Assembly: GCA_031255875.1 (NCBI GenBank)
Contig: JAIRRR010000301.1
Span: 1-7,606, forward strand
DNA: 7,606 bases
Direction: 5' to 3'
From: Treponema sp.
GTDB taxonomy: Bacteria > Spirochaetota > Spirochaetia > Treponematales > Breznakiellaceae
Below, piece by piece: positions 7,583 through 7,606 of the stretch. Below the pieces are notes generated by a model. The model was given only the letters and a program-made list of their open reading frames with translations, did no database searches and had not been told where the DNA came from. Positions within the stretch are counted from its first letter, which is position 1. Each line of letters starts with the position of its first letter. The position numbers and the translations under genes are program-made.

Positions 7583-7605
7583 CAGAGATGCCTTCCGGGG
7601 TTTGC
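7551..7605. repeat. Inverted repeat across the guaA stop codon
   Basis: GCAAACCCC at 7551-7559 is the exact reverse complement of GGGGTTTGC at 7597-7605. With one bulged C the stem gains two more pairs (GG 7561-7562 with CC 7595-7596). The 32-base loop contains the guaA stop. It may form a hairpin at the 3' end of the transcript. The window ends one base later, so a following T run cannot be judged. Coding constraint on the left arm makes chance a real alternative. Confidence 0.35.
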
Positions 7606-7606
7606 A

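Overview
The window is a compact, GC-rich bacterial stretch with six complete protein genes, all on the + strand, and short gaps of 10 to 150 bases. No tRNA, rRNA, CRISPR array, transposase or phage gene was seen. The best guess for the source is a free-living or gut spirochaete related to Treponema. The reasons are a threonyl-tRNA synthetase of about 587 residues with no N-terminal TGS domain (a short form I recall from spirochaetes such as Borrelia) and a stand-alone Uma2-family gene. This is inference from memory; no database was consulted.

Layout: bases 1-45 are a short leader with a possible promoter. Next come thrS (52-1815) and, 10 bases later, a small FMN nitroreductase-family gene (1826-2350) whose ribosome binding site overlaps the thrS stop. 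An 87-base gap with a GC-rich hairpin leads to a Uma2-family PD-(D/E)XK nuclease-like gene (2438-3019). A 150-base gap holding a consensus TATAAT box precedes eno (3170-4468). A second 150-base gap holds the clearest terminator of the window (4493-4525), a small palindrome and an extended -10 promoter, and leads to purA (4619-5845). After 33 bases comes guaA (5879-7582), and the window ends 24 bases past its stop.

The likely transcription units are thrS-nitroreductase (perhaps running into the Uma2 gene), eno alone, and purA-guaA. The last pair carries the committed step from IMP to AMP and the last step from XMP to GMP. PurA spends GTP to make the AMP precursor and GuaA spends ATP to make GMP, so co-transcription would help balance the two purine pools. 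ThrRS and enolase are ordinary housekeeping enzymes.

I found no convincing new biological system. The observations most worth a second look are: a loosely shared TTG..G-C-run-A-run motif ahead of thrS, eno and purA; a repeated sequence block on both sides of the Uma2 gene; departures from family consensus in PurA; a Pro/Gly/Ala-rich insertion in the GuaA glutaminase domain; and long G runs inside thrS and guaA.
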